From Burkholderiales bacterium (GTDB lineage: Bacteria > Pseudomonadota > Gammaproteobacteria > Burkholderiales > Burkholderiaceae_C): a stretch of DNA of 6,582 nt. This document shows positions 5,946-6,582 of the stretch, piece by piece. The stretch spans positions 1-6,582 of the forward strand of contig CANJKD010000137.1 of NCBI GenBank assembly GCA_947474415.1. The letters are read 5' to 3'. The translations under genes and the position numbers were made by a program. How positions within the stretch are numbered: position 1 is the first letter of the stretch; each line of letters begins with the position of its first letter. The notes under the pieces are model-generated. The model was given only the letters and a program-made list of their open reading frames with translations. It had not been told where the DNA came from and did no database searches.

Positions 5946-6582
5946 TCATTCGTGGTGGTCGTAAGCCTGGAAGCCGGCTTCCTTGACGAGGCTGTCGCGC
6001 TGCGCGGCGGCGTAGTCGGCCTGGACCATTTCCGCGACGAGTTCAGGCAGCGTGGTCTTGGGCGACCAGCCGAGCCTGCGCTTCGCCTTCGACGCGTCGC
6101 CGAGCAGCGTCTCGACTTCGGTGGGCCGGTAGTATCGCGGGTCGACCTTGACGATCACGTCGCCCGGCTTGCAACTCGCGAGATTGCCTTCGACCTTGCT
6201 GACCGTGCCGATCTCTGAGTCGCCCTGGCCGCTGAAGCTGATCGTGACACCCAGCTCGCGCGCCGCGAACTCGACGAACTGGCGGACGCTGTATTGCACA
6301 CCCGTCGCGATGACGAAGTCTTCGGCTTGATCCTGCTGCAGCATCAGCCACTGCATCTCGACATAGTCTTTTGCGTGCCCCCAGTCGCGCAGCGCGCTCA
6401 TGTTGCCGAGGTACACGCAGCCCTGCAGGCCCAGTGCGATGCGCGCGATGGCGCGCGTGATCTTGCGCGTCACGAAGGTCTCGCCGCGCAGCGGGCTCTC
6501 GTGGTTGAACAGCACGCCGTTGCAGGCGTACATACCGTACGCCTCGCGGTAGTTCACGGTGATCCAGTACGCATAGAGCTTG
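5946..6582 (-). CDS. gmd: GDP-mannose 4,6-dehydratase, C-terminal part (5' end beyond right edge)
   Basis: The frame is open from the right edge (first whole codon at 6581) to TGA at 5946, giving 211 visible residues. It begins [13 protein letters not shown], so the first visible lysine aligns with the catalytic lysine of the YxxxK motif in E. coli Gmd. About 160 N-terminal residues, including the NADP-binding motif and the catalytic tyrosine, therefore lie outside. Visible family blocks are [17 protein letters not shown] (24-40), [16 protein letters not shown] (58-73), [15 protein letters not shown] (92-106) and [17 protein letters not shown] (146-162). The enzyme converts GDP-mannose to GDP-4-keto-6-deoxymannose, the precursor of GDP-fucose, GDP-rhamnose or GDP-perosamine. 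A GTG inside the fragment at 6557 is not the start. It appears to head the part of the operon seen here, 22 bases before legB, but it is not a legionaminic acid enzyme. Confidence 0.96.
   Translation of the reverse strand, partial: KLYAYWITVNYREAYGMYACNGVLFNHESPLRGETFVTRKITRAIARIALGLQGCVYLGNMSALRDWGHAKDYVEMQWLMLQQDQAEDFVIATGVQYSVRQFVEFAARELGVTISFSGQGDSEIGTVSKVEGNLASCKPGDVIVKVDPRYYRPTEVETLLGDASKAKRRLGWSPKTTLPELVAEMVQADYAAAQRDSLVKEAGFQAYDHHE

Noticed and set aside
6352..6557. GTG at 6557 as a possible start of a short gmd-like gene
   Set aside because: The frame continues upstream to the window edge with residues (KLYAYWIT) that match Gmd exactly, so the gene is cut by the window rather than truncated.

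Overview
The window is part of a sugar-nucleotide operon from a GC-rich bacterium (about two thirds G+C by eye). Every supported gene lies on the minus strand, so transcription runs from the right edge to the left edge. GC-rich codon choice, protein wording and the dense gene packing suggest a betaproteobacterium, probably Burkholderiales. This placement is an inference from style, as the window contains no rRNA or other phylogenetic marker.

In transcription order the genes are: the C-terminal part of GDP-mannose 4,6-dehydratase (gmd, 6582-5946, start beyond the right edge); a LegB-type NDP-sugar 4,6-dehydratase (5923-4913); a LegC-type PLP aminotransferase (4869-3703); a hydrolysing NDP-GlcNAc 2-epimerase of the NeuC/LegG family (3706-2516); a sialic/legionaminic acid synthase of the NeuB/LegI family (2523-1447); a NeuD/PglD/LegH-type left-handed beta-helix acetyltransferase (1390-746); and the first about 250 residues of a CBS-pair plus nucleotidyltransferase protein of the PtmE type (749-1, running off the left edge). 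Three junctions overlap by 4 or 8 bases and the rest are separated by 22-56 bases, so one polycistronic mRNA is likely. No promoter, terminator, RNA gene, mobile element or CRISPR array was seen, and no gene-free stretch exceeds 56 bases.

Together the genes spell a nonulosonic acid pathway, most likely for legionaminic acid by the GDP-linked route described in Campylobacter jejuni. In that route PtmE makes GDP-glucosamine, LegB dehydrates GDP-GlcNAc, LegC transaminates C4, LegH acetylates the new amine, LegG releases the 2,4-diacetamido hexose with 2-epimerisation, and LegI condenses it with phosphoenolpyruvate. The CMP-activating enzyme (LegF/NeuA family) is not in the window and would be expected further left. 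The product probably decorates a surface glycan such as flagellin, LPS O-antigen or capsule, but nothing here says which. Gmd belongs to a different GDP-sugar branch (GDP-4-keto-6-deoxymannose), so the locus probably supplies more than one unusual sugar.

I see no clearly undescribed system. The points most worth a second look are a 20-codon in-frame leader between neuB and neuD that creates an alternative coupled start, a 15-base tandem duplication at the start of neuC, and the joining of gmd to a legionaminic acid operon.
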